64,000 nt of DNA from Tanticharoenia sakaeratensis NBRC 103193 (GCF_000963885.1 NZ_BALE01000012.1:62001-126000), one strand, 5' to 3'. Counted from the stretch's first letter, positions 18,901 to 28,836 are shown. The notes: a model not told the origin generated them from the sequence alone. Program-made: numbers and translations.

Positions 18901-18992
18901 CCTTTCCGCAGGGCGTGTCGGTGCAGCGGCTCGGACTTGCCGATACGATCAGGGCAGTTGCAGAGTTCCTTGCCGCTTCCCCGTCGCACTGA
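15951..18992 (+). CDS. DinG/XPD-type ATP-dependent DNA helicase
   Basis: A 1013-residue superfamily 2 helicase. Walker A is EAGTGTGKT (near residue 250), the DEAH box is DEGHH (near 444), and motif VI is RQAFGRLVRR close to the C-terminus. Between Walker A and the DEAH box lies a cysteine cluster (CIHGACPHYQTC plus an earlier cysteine), consistent with the iron-sulfur domain of XPD/DinG helicases. The first 230 residues are a proline- and alanine-rich region not shared with E. coli DinG and there is a long insertion after the DEAH box. Likely unwinds DNA at R-loops or damage; inferred. ATG 15951 chosen as first conserved-looking start; ATG 15960 is in frame. Confidence 0.88.
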   Translation: MPDMPALPSSPFPDLATAPALIAGHGACSLLTPDGELLVPDRADLPALLRTLPPPLLVHAPATLRGIGLTPPAPPGPWLDLLELFLFCHPGRSAAPTPRGLAIALQVPVPARLEADLLPALADTMLETLRARSGTADGKPLREMLSVLRAGRWPWAGIVADALDAPDQPQPTFDALRVWRRLPKWEETAPRPAPGNHPVAPGDARTRLRQILGPDAETRPGQADFASVAAGAFDPREDALAPNIVLAEAGTGTGKTLGYVAPASLWAEMNGGAVWISTYTRHLQRQIDQELRRLYPDPAIRRHAVVVRKGRENYLCLLNMEDSINTVLSRGAAAGAALIPLALLSLWAEVTNDGDLSGGDLPGWFGELFGRGTLTAMADRRGECIHGACPHYQTCFVEHTIRRAREADLVIANHALVMSQAAWSAASGSAPLAEDAVPTRYVFDEGHHVPDAADSAFATTLSGLEAAELRRWLLGAEGSRSRARGLRRRLEDLVATEASLEAPMDAVLLAARALPAPGWATRLADRAVAHAPPPEPIEDAETDVPPSTPSNPFTALLAAPLPARGLAPEPAPNNPTEEFLAAIDRELAARLAGKDGRARRMLGGECDLHPVPDDVLEAAAALSRALGRLSTPLHTLIQRLQAKLEEDADALESSERARIEALVRTITRRAIAPVDAWTAMLDQVPAERAAGTTPTYVDFIRADPLPAVRGASPAERGHDIGLHRHWLDPMAPFAATMQGPAHGMLITSATLRDQPDTAGSDWEQPAWRAAEMRLGMPHFAHKPTRAALMSPFDYAKQTRAFVVTDVARDDPDSLAAAYRELFLAAGGGALGLFTAISRLHAVQERIRPALEAARLPLYAQHVDAMDNATLVDVFRTEPDSCLLGTDAMRDGVDVPGRSLRLVVFERLPWPRPDILHRERRLHLSRPAEDGPSDALSKVEAQRLYDDRIARMRLRQAFGRLVRRADDRGAFVLLDRRAPSRLFSAFPQGVSVQRLGLADTIRAVAEFLAASPSH

Positions 18993-19009
18993 CGCTTTCA
19001 GGACCTGCC

Positions 19010-20611
19010 GTGCCGATCACCCAAAGGCCACTCCGCTTCAGCCTGCTTCTCGCATCCGCGATCGTCTCGACGTCCGTCGGCGCGCGGCCACATCATCCCG
19101 ATATGCGACACGCGCACCCTGCATCTGCCTCGCCGGGGCCCGCGCTTCCGGCCGGCGTGTCGCCCCAGATGAGCGCGGCCGATCTTTCCGCGCTCCTCGC
19201 ACAGGGCAAGATCACGTCCGACCTCGTTCTGGCCATGTATGCGCACCGCATCCGCGCGCATGACGACGCCGTGCATGCAATTCTGGCACTGAACCGTGGC
19301 GCAGAGACCGATGGCGCGGCCGCGGGCACAATCGGGCCGTTCCATGGCCTGCCGGTTCTGGTCAAGGACAACATCGAGACGGCCGATCTGCTCCCCACGA
19401 CCGCCGGTTCGCTCGCACTGGCTGCCAACCTGACGCATCGCGACGCCTCGCTGGTCGCCCGCTTGCGCAAGGCGGGGGGTGTCGTGCTCGGCAAGACGAA
19501 CCTGTCGGAGTGGGCCAACTTCCGGTCCGATCGCGCGTCCAGCGGCTGGAGCGCCGTGGGCGGCCTGACCCGAAACCCGTGGGACACGACACGCACGGCC
19601 TGCGGTTCGAGCGCCGGAAGTGCCGCTGCCATCGCCGCCGGATTCGCGCCGCTCGCGATCGGCACCGAGACGGACGGCTCCATCACCTGCCCTGCCGCCA
19701 TGAACGGAATCGTCGGTCTGAAGCCCACAGTGGGGCTGGTGTCGCGCACCGGGATCGTGCCGATTTCCGCAAGCCAGGATACGGCGGGGCCCATGGCGCG
19801 GACTGTCCGCGATGCCGCCCTGTTGCTGAACGCGATCGCGGGCACCGATCCGGCCGACCCTGCCACGAAAGAAGCAGATCGCCGCCGGGTCGATTACCTC
19901 GCAGGCCTCAACCCTGACGCCCTGCGCGGCAAGCGCATCGGGGCATTACGGTTCGCTGAAGGTCAGTCGCCTGACGTCAGGGCCCGCTTCGATACTGCGC
20001 TGGACGTGCTGCGCGCCAAGGGCGCCACGATCGTCGATATCGCGCATTATGACACGCCGACGCTGGGCGACGACGAGATGACGGTGATGCTCTACGAGTT
20101 CCACGATGGGCTTGACCGCTATCTCGCCCATACGCCTCCGGCGGTCGCCACACGCAGCATGGCATCCGTCATTGCCTTCGATCAGGCTCATGCCGCGCAG
20201 GAAATGCCCTGGTTCGGGCAGGAACTGATGGAACGCAGCATCCGGACAGGCCCGCTGACCGACGCAGCCTATATTCAGGCCCGCGACCGCGCCCGCCGGG
20301 TCGCGGGCCATGACGGGATCGACGCGATGCTCGCGCGCGATCATCTGGACGCGCTTGTCGCGCCAACGATCGGGCCGGCCTGGGTCAATGACCTCGTCAA
20401 TGGCGATCGTCCGGGCGACAATACCGGCGCAGGGTCGCTTGCCGCCGTGGCAGGTGATCCGCATCTGACGGTTCCCATGGGTCAGCTGAAGGAACTGCCT
20501 GTCGGGCTGTCATTCATCGGTCCGGCATGGTCCGAGGCGCGCCTGCTGGCGCTGGGATACGCTTACGAGCAGGCGCGCGGCCCCTGGCAGCCGCCACCCG
20601 CTTATCGCTGA
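19010..20611 (+). CDS. Secreted amidase (amidase signature family)
   Basis: A 533-residue serine amidase with an N-terminal signal peptide (residues 1-25, ending SVGA). The Ser-cisSer-Lys triad can be placed: Lys 119 in VLVKDN, cis-Ser at 200/201 in ACGSSAGSAAA, nucleophile Ser 224 in ETDGSITCPA. GTG 19010 is chosen because AGGA lies eight bases upstream and the signal peptide begins there. A periplasmic location is predicted. Substrate unknown; amino-acid or nitrile-derived amides, or peptide amides, are possible. It is 17 bases after the helicase and its 3' end overlaps that of the convergent cupin gene by ten bases. Confidence 0.9.
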   Translation: MPITQRPLRFSLLLASAIVSTSVGARPHHPDMRHAHPASASPGPALPAGVSPQMSAADLSALLAQGKITSDLVLAMYAHRIRAHDDAVHAILALNRGAETDGAAAGTIGPFHGLPVLVKDNIETADLLPTTAGSLALAANLTHRDASLVARLRKAGGVVLGKTNLSEWANFRSDRASSGWSAVGGLTRNPWDTTRTACGSSAGSAAAIAAGFAPLAIGTETDGSITCPAAMNGIVGLKPTVGLVSRTGIVPISASQDTAGPMARTVRDAALLLNAIAGTDPADPATKEADRRRVDYLAGLNPDALRGKRIGALRFAEGQSPDVRARFDTALDVLRAKGATIVDIAHYDTPTLGDDEMTVMLYEFHDGLDRYLAHTPPAVATRSMASVIAFDQAHAAQEMPWFGQELMERSIRTGPLTDAAYIQARDRARRVAGHDGIDAMLARDHLDALVAPTIGPAWVNDLVNGDRPGDNTGAGSLAAVAGDPHLTVPMGQLKELPVGLSFIGPAWSEARLLALGYAYEQARGPWQPPPAYR

Positions 20612-21084
20612 GCCGCCTTCTGTGACGGATCGTCGCCTGGGTTGACGTAATGCATGCTGAACGGCCCCGTGCCCGCGACTTCCAGAACCGCAGGACCGCC
20701 GTCGGTTGCAACCGCATGCGGCGTGCCCTGGGGCAGATGCACGAATGCGCCGGGTTTGAGTGCCTGACCATGTGCGGCATCCATCGCAGGTCCGATATAA
20801 TGGCGCACATGCCCTGAGATGACCGTCAGGGCCTCGTCGGAGTCGTGGATGTGCGGCGCTATGACGCTATGGGCCGGCATCATCGCCCGGATCACGAAGA
20901 CGCCTGGCTTGCCCGGATCGCCCATCATGGTGGCGAGCATTACCCCTTTGGGGAAATCTGGCGGCGCCGGCTTCCAGTGAACGGAGGTTGGACCTGGAAT
21001 GACGCTTGCGGCCGTACCGCTGTCCGGCTGGGCCATGATGGGCGTTGCCGTCAAAACTGCGACGAGTGCGATCCATTTCTTCAT
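20602..21084 (-). CDS. Secreted cupin-domain protein
   Basis: A 160-residue protein with a signal peptide (ends PIMA, about residue 18) and one cupin fold. Metal-binding motif HIHDSDEALTVISGHVRHYIG supplies His-His-Glu-type ligands, and LPQGTPHAV supplies the last histidine. Small periplasmic cupins of this kind are widespread and usually unassigned. Overlaps the amidase 3' end by ten bases in convergent orientation. Confidence 0.85.
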   Translation of the reverse strand: MKKWIALVAVLTATPIMAQPDSGTAASVIPGPTSVHWKPAPPDFPKGVMLATMMGDPGKPGVFVIRAMMPAHSVIAPHIHDSDEALTVISGHVRHYIGPAMDAAHGQALKPGAFVHLPQGTPHAVATDGGPAVLEVAGTGPFSMHYVNPGDDPSQKAAQR

Positions 21085-21182
21085 GCAGGCAATCCTTCCA
21101 TGGAGACGTGCTTACGGCCCGTTGCGCGGAAGGTTCGCCGACGACCCCTATGTCCCATGATGGACCGAAGGAGCGGGATCCG

Positions 21183-21800
21183 ATGAAACTTTACGGCGCG
21201 CCGGGATATGGCTCGGCAATCACGGAAGGCATCCTGGCTCTCGCCGGCATTCCGTTCGACTATGTTGACGTGTCCGGGTTCGAGACGCCCGGGCCGGCTC
21301 GGACGCATCTGTACGTGGTTAATCCGCTGGGGCAGGTTCCGGCCGTCGTTCTGGATGACGGAACGATCCTGACGGAAAGCGCTGCCATCGCACTCTATTT
21401 TTCCGCCGGCCGGCCCGATCTGGCGCCCCAGCCCGGACATCCTGACCACGCACGTTTCCTGCGTCTTCTGGTCTGGCTGGTGGCCAACGTCTATCCCACA
21501 TTCACGTATGGCGATGATCCGGTCCGATGGACGCAACAGGCGCCGGACGAGCTGCGCGACAGCACGGACGACTATCGCCTCCGGCTCTATGCGTGGCTCG
21601 AAACGCAAATTGCCGGTCCGTTCGTGTTGGGAACCACGCCGGGCATTCTGGATATCTATCTGTCCGTCATGACGACATGGCGTCCGCGCATGGCATGGTT
21701 TTCCGCAACCACCCCGAAGATCGCGGCCATCGCCACCAGAACCCGCGCGCTCGAGATCCTGCAGCCCATGGTCGTCCGCAACGGGTTCAGCGACGACTGA
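21183..21800 (+). CDS. Glutathione S-transferase family protein
   Basis: A 205-residue protein with the N-terminal thioredoxin-like domain (MKLYGAPGYGS, NPLGQVPAVVLDDG, LTESAAIALYF with the cis-Pro and the glutathione-contacting ES pair) and an all-helical C-domain (from about residue 85). ATG 21183 follows GGAGCGGGAT. Function in conjugation or stress response is family inference; no substrate can be named. Confidence 0.9.
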   Translation: MKLYGAPGYGSAITEGILALAGIPFDYVDVSGFETPGPARTHLYVVNPLGQVPAVVLDDGTILTESAAIALYFSAGRPDLAPQPGHPDHARFLRLLVWLVANVYPTFTYGDDPVRWTQQAPDELRDSTDDYRLRLYAWLETQIAGPFVLGTTPGILDIYLSVMTTWRPRMAWFSATTPKIAAIATRTRALEILQPMVVRNGFSDD

Positions 21801-21810
21801 CGGGCGACGA

Positions 21811-21996
21811 CTAGGGCATTCCCGAGCCAACGCCGCCCTGTCCGACGCCCGGGCCGGGACCGCCAGGGGCGGTTGCGGTATCGGCCGGGCGCCCGGCCAT
21901 GGCCGGAGAGGCCGCAACCGGCGGGTCGGACGCTTGTGTGCATGCTGCGAGAACCAGCAGCGACGTTGCTGCCAACAGGCCAACAGCTCTGTTCAT
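21811..21996 (-). CDS. Small lipoprotein
   Basis: A 61-residue protein with a lipoprotein signal ending LVLAAC (Cys 20) and a short, proline-, glycine- and alanine-rich tail. No domain is recognised. ATG 21996 begins MNRAVGLL; the frame is open upstream but without a signal-like sequence. It lies downstream of the groESL terminator in the same direction. Confidence 0.65.
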   Translation of the reverse strand: MNRAVGLLAATSLLVLAACTQASDPPVAASPAMAGRPADTATAPGGPGPGVGQGGVGSGMP

Positions 21997-22121
21997 GGCA
22001 CCGGACCTTCCATTTCTGGCAAGACCGCCAACCCGGCTGCGCTCGTGTCGCGCAGACGACGTTGCGGTGCAGCAAGAACTCGATGATCCGATGCAAGTTG
22101 CGCCCGCCTTCCTTGCACAAG

Positions 22122-22154
22122 CAAAAGGCCGTGCCTCCTTGCGGAGACACGGCC
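22122..22154 (-). terminator. Terminator of groESL
   Basis: Stem AGGCCGTGTCTCC / GGAGGCACGGCCT on the minus strand with one mismatch and a short loop, followed by TTTT. It is about 67 bases after the groEL stop. Confidence 0.85.
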
Positions 22155-22220
22155 TCATGAAAGCACTTGAGTCGCGCATGTCTGCGCTCCCCTACGGAAG
22201 CGCAGAAGCGGTTACGGACT

Positions 22221-23894
<1,674 letters not shown>

Positions 23895-23915
23895 TCAGGG
23901 ATGGAGGCTGGCTTT

Positions 23916-24209
23916 TCAGCCGCCGATCACACCCATGATGTCGCTCTCCTTCATGATCAGCAGCTCTTCGCCGTTGATCTTGACTTCGGTGCCCGACCAC
24001 TTGCCGAACAGCACCTTGTCGCCAGTCTTCACGTCGAGGGCGACAACTTCGCCACGCTCGTTCCGCGCACCGGGGCCGACCGAGACAACCTCGCCTTCCA
24101 TCGGCTTTTCCTTGGCGGTGTCGGGAATGATGATGCCGCCGGCAGTCTTTTCCTCGCCCGTGAGGCGACGGACGACCACGCGGTCGTGAAGGGGACGGAA
24201 ATTCGCCAT
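23916..24209 (-). CDS. groES: Co-chaperonin GroES
   Basis: A 97-residue co-chaperonin, [15 protein letters not shown] to the DIMGVIGG end, with the mobile-loop region [12 protein letters not shown]. It caps GroEL. ATG 24209 is the family start; the open frame extends upstream through the operator and is not translated. Upstream are a CIRCE element and a promoter resembling the alphaproteobacterial heat-shock consensus. Confidence 0.99.
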   Translation of the reverse strand: MANFRPLHDRVVVRRLTGEEKTAGGIIIPDTAKEKPMEGEVVSVGPGARNERGEVVALDVKTGDKVLFGKWSGTEVKINGEELLIMKESDIMGVIGG

Positions 24210-24289
24210 TATGGATCGCTCCATGTTCAAGGCGGCGTCCTTGACGTAAGCAACGCCGCCGGGGTTCGCGTGCGCCATGCCACAGCGCG

Positions 24290-24316
24290 TTAGCACTCTC
24301 CAGCCGAGAGTGCCAC
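24290..24316 (-). promoter_or_regulatory. CIRCE operator (HrcA site) of groESL
   Basis: TTAGCACTC, nine bases, GAGTGCCAC. The left arm as written on the plus strand is a perfect CIRCE arm and the other has two changes from GAGTGCTAA. It lies about 80 bases upstream of groES, immediately downstream of a likely -10 box, the usual place for HrcA repression. Confidence 0.92.
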
Positions 24317-24318
24317 GG

Positions 24319-24347
24319 ACGTAGGAGCTGACCCGCCCGAAGTCAAG
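24319..24347 (-). promoter_or_regulatory. Likely heat-shock-type promoter of groESL
   Basis: On the minus strand CTTGAC, a 17-base spacer, CTACGT. The -35 box matches CTTGAA of the alphaproteobacterial RpoH consensus at five of six positions; the -10 box is a weaker match. It abuts the CIRCE, so HrcA binding would block initiation. Confidence 0.6.
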
Positions 24348-24453
24348 CTTTTGCTGCGGACGAACGACCGGCTCCGGGGCGACCACAGGGTTGACGCAGG
24401 CCACACAACGCCCACCCTAGAATCCGGTATTCACTGCGACAGGGAGCCTCGAC

Positions 24454-25116
24454 ATGGGCCGGTTCATCTCGCTCAAGGCCGACGATGGCCACGAATTCTC
24501 CGCCTATGAAGCCGGGGATCCCGGCGCCACACGTGGACTTGTTCTGGTTCAGGAAATTTTCGGCCTTACCTCCTACATCCAGGCCACATGCGATCGCCTG
24601 GCCGAACAGGGCTACCACGTGATCGCCCCCGCGCTGTTCGACCGGGCACAGCGCGATGCGGACCTGCCGTATACGGCCGAGGGCGCTTCCGAAGGCATGG
24701 CGCTGCGCGGGCAGATCGCGACCGAGGACACGTTGCGCGACATCGAGGCGGCAGCATCGGCCCTCGGCACGAAACGACGCGGCATCATCGGTTTCTGCTG
24801 GGGCGGCCTGATCGCATGGCTGACCGCGACACGCACGCGCGCCGTGCATGCGGCCGTCGGCTGGTACGGAGGCGGCATCGCGCAGGTTGCCGAGGAAAAG
24901 CCGCACTGCCCGGTGCAGCTCCATTTCGGCGGCGCCGACACGCACATCTCTCATCTGGATGTCCAGACGATCCGTTCGGCGCAGCCTCATATCGAATTGT
25001 TCGTCTATGACGATGCAGGCCATGGATTCGGCTGCACCGATCGTCCGGATTATCAACCCGATGCGGCCGAGCTTGCCTTTGCACGGAGCCTTGCCTTTTT
25101 CGACGCCCATCTCTGA
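24454..25116 (+). CDS. Dienelactone hydrolase family protein
   Basis: A 220-residue alpha/beta hydrolase. The nucleophile is cysteine in GFCWGG, the histidine lies in DDAGHGFGC and the aspartate in FGGADTHI, the Cys-His-Asp triad of dienelactone hydrolases. Cytosolic. Family members open dienelactones in chloroaromatic degradation, but many are uncharacterised general hydrolases, and no degradation genes are nearby. Divergent from groES. Confidence 0.92.
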   Translation: MGRFISLKADDGHEFSAYEAGDPGATRGLVLVQEIFGLTSYIQATCDRLAEQGYHVIAPALFDRAQRDADLPYTAEGASEGMALRGQIATEDTLRDIEAAASALGTKRRGIIGFCWGGLIAWLTATRTRAVHAAVGWYGGGIAQVAEEKPHCPVQLHFGGADTHISHLDVQTIRSAQPHIELFVYDDAGHGFGCTDRPDYQPDAAELAFARSLAFFDAHL

Positions 25117-25205
25117 AGCATCCGGAACCGTATCTCGGCCCGTGACTTACTCCTGACACGACGGGTGTCCTCTCGATGCTCGGCCTCTGGATTGGAGAGA
25201 CGGGC

Positions 25206-26390
25206 ATGAAGGCGCTGACCTGGCAGAAAAAGGGCAAGATCACGTGCAAAAGCGTGCCTGACCCCAAGATCGAGGATGGGCGCGACGTCATCATCAAGGT
25301 GACCTCGTGCGCGATCTGCGGTTCCGATCTTCATCTGCTGGGCGGCTTCATGCCCACGATGCAATGCGGGGACGTGCTCGGCCATGAAACCATGGGTGAA
25401 GTCGTCGACGTCGGCCGCGACAACACGAAGCTGAAGGTCGGCGACCGCATCGTCGTCCCCTTCACCATCAGCTGCGGCGAATGTCGCCAATGCAGGTGGG
25501 GCAACTGGAGCTGCTGCGAGCGCACCAACCCGAACGGGAAAATGCAGGCCGAGACATTCGGCTACCCCTTGGCCGGGCTGTTCGGATTTTCCCATATCAC
25601 CGGCGGCTATGCCGGGGGGCAGGCGGAATATCTGCGCGTGCCTTATGCCGACGTCGGCCCCATCAAGATTCCGGACGGCATCGAGGACGAGAAAGTCCTG
25701 TTTCTCTCAGACATTTTCCCGACCGGCTATCAGGCCGCCGAATATTGCGAGATCACGCCGGAAGCCGAGAAGACGATCGCCATCTTTGGCTGCGGACCTG
25801 TGGGACTGATGGCCATCCGGTCCTGCTTCCTCCTGGGTGCGAAGCGTGTGATTGCCATCGACACCGTTCCGGAGCGGCTGGCCATGGCGCGTGCGAGCGG
25901 CGCCGAGACCATCGATTTTCAGGCTCAGCCCATTCAGGAGACGCTGATCGAGATGACCGGGGGCCTGGGGCCCGATGCCGTGATCGAAGCCGTTGGCATG
26001 GAATCTCATGGCGCCGATACGCAGGCGCAGAAGATCAGCAGCGCGATCATGTCAGCCGTGACCACGCTGGAACGTCCATTCGCGCTGAACCAGGCGATCC
26101 TCGCGTGTCGTCCGGGCGGCATTCTGTCCATGCCCGGCGTCTATGCCGGGCCCGCAGGCCCGATCATGGTCGGCGTGCTCATGAACAAGGGTCTCACGCT
26201 GCGCACGGGGCAGACGCATGTGCAGCGCTACCTTGAGCCTCTGCTCGGCAAGATCATGAATGGCGACATCGACCCTTCCACCATCATCAGTCACCGGTCC
26301 GCCAATCTTGAGGACGGCCCGGCGCTGTATGAGAAATTCCGCGACAAATCCGATCACTGCACGAAAGTCGTTTTCCATCCGCATGGATGA
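25206..26390 (+). CDS. Zinc-dependent alcohol dehydrogenase (formaldehyde dehydrogenase-like)
   Basis: A 394-residue medium-chain dehydrogenase. Catalytic zinc ligands are in SCAICGSDLH and LGHETMGE; structural zinc cysteines are in CGECRQCRWGNWSCC; the NAD site is FGCGPVGLMA. Length and the inserted loop after the structural zinc site resemble the glutathione-independent formaldehyde dehydrogenase branch. ATG 25206 follows GGAGAGA at good spacing. It is cytosolic, unlike the periplasmic PQQ alcohol dehydrogenase typical of acetic acid bacteria. The true substrate is not decidable from sequence. Confidence 0.92.
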   Translation: MKALTWQKKGKITCKSVPDPKIEDGRDVIIKVTSCAICGSDLHLLGGFMPTMQCGDVLGHETMGEVVDVGRDNTKLKVGDRIVVPFTISCGECRQCRWGNWSCCERTNPNGKMQAETFGYPLAGLFGFSHITGGYAGGQAEYLRVPYADVGPIKIPDGIEDEKVLFLSDIFPTGYQAAEYCEITPEAEKTIAIFGCGPVGLMAIRSCFLLGAKRVIAIDTVPERLAMARASGAETIDFQAQPIQETLIEMTGGLGPDAVIEAVGMESHGADTQAQKISSAIMSAVTTLERPFALNQAILACRPGGILSMPGVYAGPAGPIMVGVLMNKGLTLRTGQTHVQRYLEPLLGKIMNGDIDPSTIISHRSANLEDGPALYEKFRDKSDHCTKVVFHPHG

Positions 26391-26442
26391 TTTGCGGCAT
26401 TGCGAGTGAACGACGGCCGTCGGGGCCGCGTTGGCGTGCTGT

Positions 26443-26463
26443 TCCCGGGCGCATGGCCCGGGA
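26443..26463. repeat. Inverted repeat in the leader of the DUF2934 gene
   Basis: Perfect 8-bp arms TCCCGGGC and GCCCGGGA around a five-base loop, 18 bases ahead of the CGGAGG ribosome-binding site at 26481. No T run follows, so it is not a terminator; it may affect translation or message stability. Confidence 0.5.
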
Positions 26464-26492
26464 TAGTCATCAACGTGCTCCGGAGGCCCATC

Positions 26493-26870
26493 ATGTCCAT
26501 CAATCCCCTGCAGGCAGATCCCGCGCGCGACGCTGCCATCAAGGCCAAGGCACGCGAACTCTGGCAGTCCGAAGGCGCGCCGGATTGCGGGCCCGACGCC
26601 TACATGGACCGGGCGACCGATCTGGTCGGTATGGAGGAAAGCGGCCCTACCGGTCTGGAAAATGTCTCGGACCTGCCGCCGCCCGAGCTTGCCGACGTGC
26701 AGGTCGAGGATGCCGCCATTCAGGAAAATCTGGGTGAAGCCCCGCTCATTGGAGCCGACCAGGGCGAGAAGCGCGAGACACCGGCGGCCACACGTGAGGA
26801 AGCAAACAGGCTTGACCACGATCCCGTAGCCGAGCATGGGACGCCCGGACAAGCCCATCCGGACGCCTGA
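26493..26870 (+). CDS. DUF2934 domain protein
   Basis: A 125-residue soluble, acidic protein. Residues 12-45 match DUF2934: AIKAKARELWQSEGAPDCG followed by an acidic helix with the YMDRA element. The rest is low-complexity and acidic. ATG 26493 is set by a strong CGGAGG site. Such proteins are common in alphaproteobacteria, often near stress genes; no function is known. A weak hairpin with a T-rich tail follows the stop. Confidence 0.85.
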   Translation: MSINPLQADPARDAAIKAKARELWQSEGAPDCGPDAYMDRATDLVGMEESGPTGLENVSDLPPPELADVQVEDAAIQENLGEAPLIGADQGEKRETPAATREEANRLDHDPVAEHGTPGQAHPDA

Positions 26871-26872
26871 CG

Positions 26873-26903
26873 AACTGTCACTTCATGACAGTTTCCGTTT
26901 TTG
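26873..26903 (+). terminator. Probable terminator after the DUF2934 gene
   Basis: Perfect stem AACTGTCA (26873-26880) with TGACAGTT (26886-26893), loop CTTCA, followed by TCCGTTTTT. The stem is AT-richer than other terminators in the window. Confidence 0.65.
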
Positions 26904-26970
26904 CTCCGTGAAATATGTGTTATGTAACAGCCGAAAACGTTAATCTGCGGCATACAAACCAAAACGGAGC

Positions 26971-28836
26971 ATGAACGAGGCTCGCCGTGGCAACGCCGGG
27001 CCTCACCGGCCACGCATGAATGAACAGACACCGATCATAGCACCTCCGTCTCCGACGGAAGATTTGGATCGGGATCGGCTCCCCCTGCCCATCGTGCATA
27101 CGCTTGCCGATCGTCCGCTGAACATCTGGCCGTCGGATACCCAGGCCGATTTCATTATCCACGCGCTCGACAGCGCAGCGATCGTGGCCATCACCGACCC
27201 TGCGGGCCAGATCACGTTCGTCAACGCGCATTTCGTCGCCATCAGCGGCTACACCGCAGACGAACTGATCGGCAATAATCACCGAATGCTGCGCTCGGGG
27301 CATCATCCGCGCTCTTTCTTCCGCCGGATGTATGCGACCATCACCAGCGGACGCGTCTGGCGCGGGGAGATCTGCAATCGCCGCAAGAACGGCACCCTCT
27401 ACTGGGTCCACACCACAATCGTTCCGCATTGCTCGGCCGATGGCGAAATCGAGCATTATGTCGCCATCCGCTTCGATATTTCGGATCGCAAGCGGATGGA
27501 GAACGACCTGCTCGCCAGCCGCGCCAAACTGCACTGGGCGGTCAATATCGATGCCCTGACCGGACTTTCGAACCGTCGGGCCTTCACGCGGCATCTGTCG
27601 ACATGGCTCGAACAGGCCAGAGACGACGGATCATCCGTAACCCTGGGGCTCATCGATCTCGATCATTTCAAGAACATAAACGACTTTTACGGACACGATG
27701 CGGGCGACGCCACGCTGCGGGCGATCGCCGAACGTCTCCGGCGCTTCGAGACGCCACGGCGGGCTGCAGCACGACTGGGCGGAGACGAGTTCGCAATCGT
27801 CTTCCTGGGGGAGACGGAAGACAATGTCCGGCGCGCGATCGACGATCTTCTCGCCGCCATCCGCGATCCCCTGGTGTGGAACGGCCTGACGCATCGCTGC
27901 ACGGCCAGCATCGGCTACGCGACAGCGCCGCATGACGGCATGCTGGAGAGCGAACTGTTCAAGGGGGCGGATCTCGCGCTGTACCATGCCAAGGCAGGCT
28001 TTCGAAACCGCGCGCAGAAATTCACGCCTGCCTTTACGCAGGCGCTCGATCGGCGGATGGCACAGCTGAACGAGGTCGAGATCGGGCTCGCAGAGGATCA
28101 GTTCCACCTGCTCTACCAGCCGATGGTCCCGGTTTCACCGGACGACGCGCCATCGCTCGAGGCGCTTCTGAGGTGGAACCACCCGCTCTACGGCGAACGC
28201 ACGCCCGATCACTTCAGGGATGCCTTCGAGGATCCGGAAACGGCGACCCAGATCGGGGATTTCGTGCTCGCGCGCGCCGTGGAGGATATCGGGCGCATCA
28301 TGTCCTCGGGCGTGACGTTCGGCCATGTCGCCATAAACCTGAGCGGCCTCGACTTTCACAGGCAGAGCGTCGCCTACCGGCTGGATCGCCTCCTGCGCGA
28401 ACACGACGTCCCGCGTCACAAGGTCTGCGTGGAGGTCACCGAGGGCGTTTTCTTCGGCAAGGGGTCGGAAAACATCCGCCGCGAACTCGATCGCCTGCAC
28501 GAGTTCGGTTTCGAGATCGCGCTCGATGATTTTGGAACGGGTTTTGCTTCGCTGACACATCTGCGGCAAGTGCCGTTCGACATCATCAAGATCGATCGGA
28601 GCTTCACGCGCGGCATTACGGAAGCCGGGGCGGAAGCCACGATCGTCCACGGGATCATCGACATCGTTCGGGGTCTGGGACGACGACTGGTCGCGGAAGG
28701 CGTCGAAACGCGCGATCAGGCCGACATCCTGGTCGATATGGGATGCGACATTCTGCAGGGGTGGCTGTTCGGCCGCCCCTGCCCTGTTCATGCGCTGCCT
28801 GCGCTGTTCAAGCAGCTCGAGACGCAGCGCCTTTAA
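26971..28836 (+). CDS. PAS-GGDEF-EAL cyclic-di-GMP signalling protein
   Basis: A 621-residue cytosolic protein with no transmembrane segment. Order: PAS sensor (about 55-170, with TPFVNAHF-like ITFVNAHF and NRRKNGTLYW), GGDEF diguanylate cyclase (about 185-340, intact GGDEF near 269-273), EAL phosphodiesterase (about 360-610). EAL residues look complete: EALLRW (397-399), NLSG, EVTEG, DDFGTGF, KIDRSF, VAEGVET, QGW. I see no RxxD inhibitory site before GGDEF. The same architecture is found in the DGC/PDEA proteins that control cellulose synthesis in Komagataeibacter; whether this one does so is unknown. GGAG lies only three bases before ATG 26971; ATG 27016 is an alternative start. Confidence 0.93.
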   Translation: MNEARRGNAGPHRPRMNEQTPIIAPPSPTEDLDRDRLPLPIVHTLADRPLNIWPSDTQADFIIHALDSAAIVAITDPAGQITFVNAHFVAISGYTADELIGNNHRMLRSGHHPRSFFRRMYATITSGRVWRGEICNRRKNGTLYWVHTTIVPHCSADGEIEHYVAIRFDISDRKRMENDLLASRAKLHWAVNIDALTGLSNRRAFTRHLSTWLEQARDDGSSVTLGLIDLDHFKNINDFYGHDAGDATLRAIAERLRRFETPRRAAARLGGDEFAIVFLGETEDNVRRAIDDLLAAIRDPLVWNGLTHRCTASIGYATAPHDGMLESELFKGADLALYHAKAGFRNRAQKFTPAFTQALDRRMAQLNEVEIGLAEDQFHLLYQPMVPVSPDDAPSLEALLRWNHPLYGERTPDHFRDAFEDPETATQIGDFVLARAVEDIGRIMSSGVTFGHVAINLSGLDFHRQSVAYRLDRLLREHDVPRHKVCVEVTEGVFFGKGSENIRRELDRLHEFGFEIALDDFGTGFASLTHLRQVPFDIIKIDRSFTRGITEAGAEATIVHGIIDIVRGLGRRLVAEGVETRDQADILVDMGCDILQGWLFGRPCPVHALPALFKQLETQRL

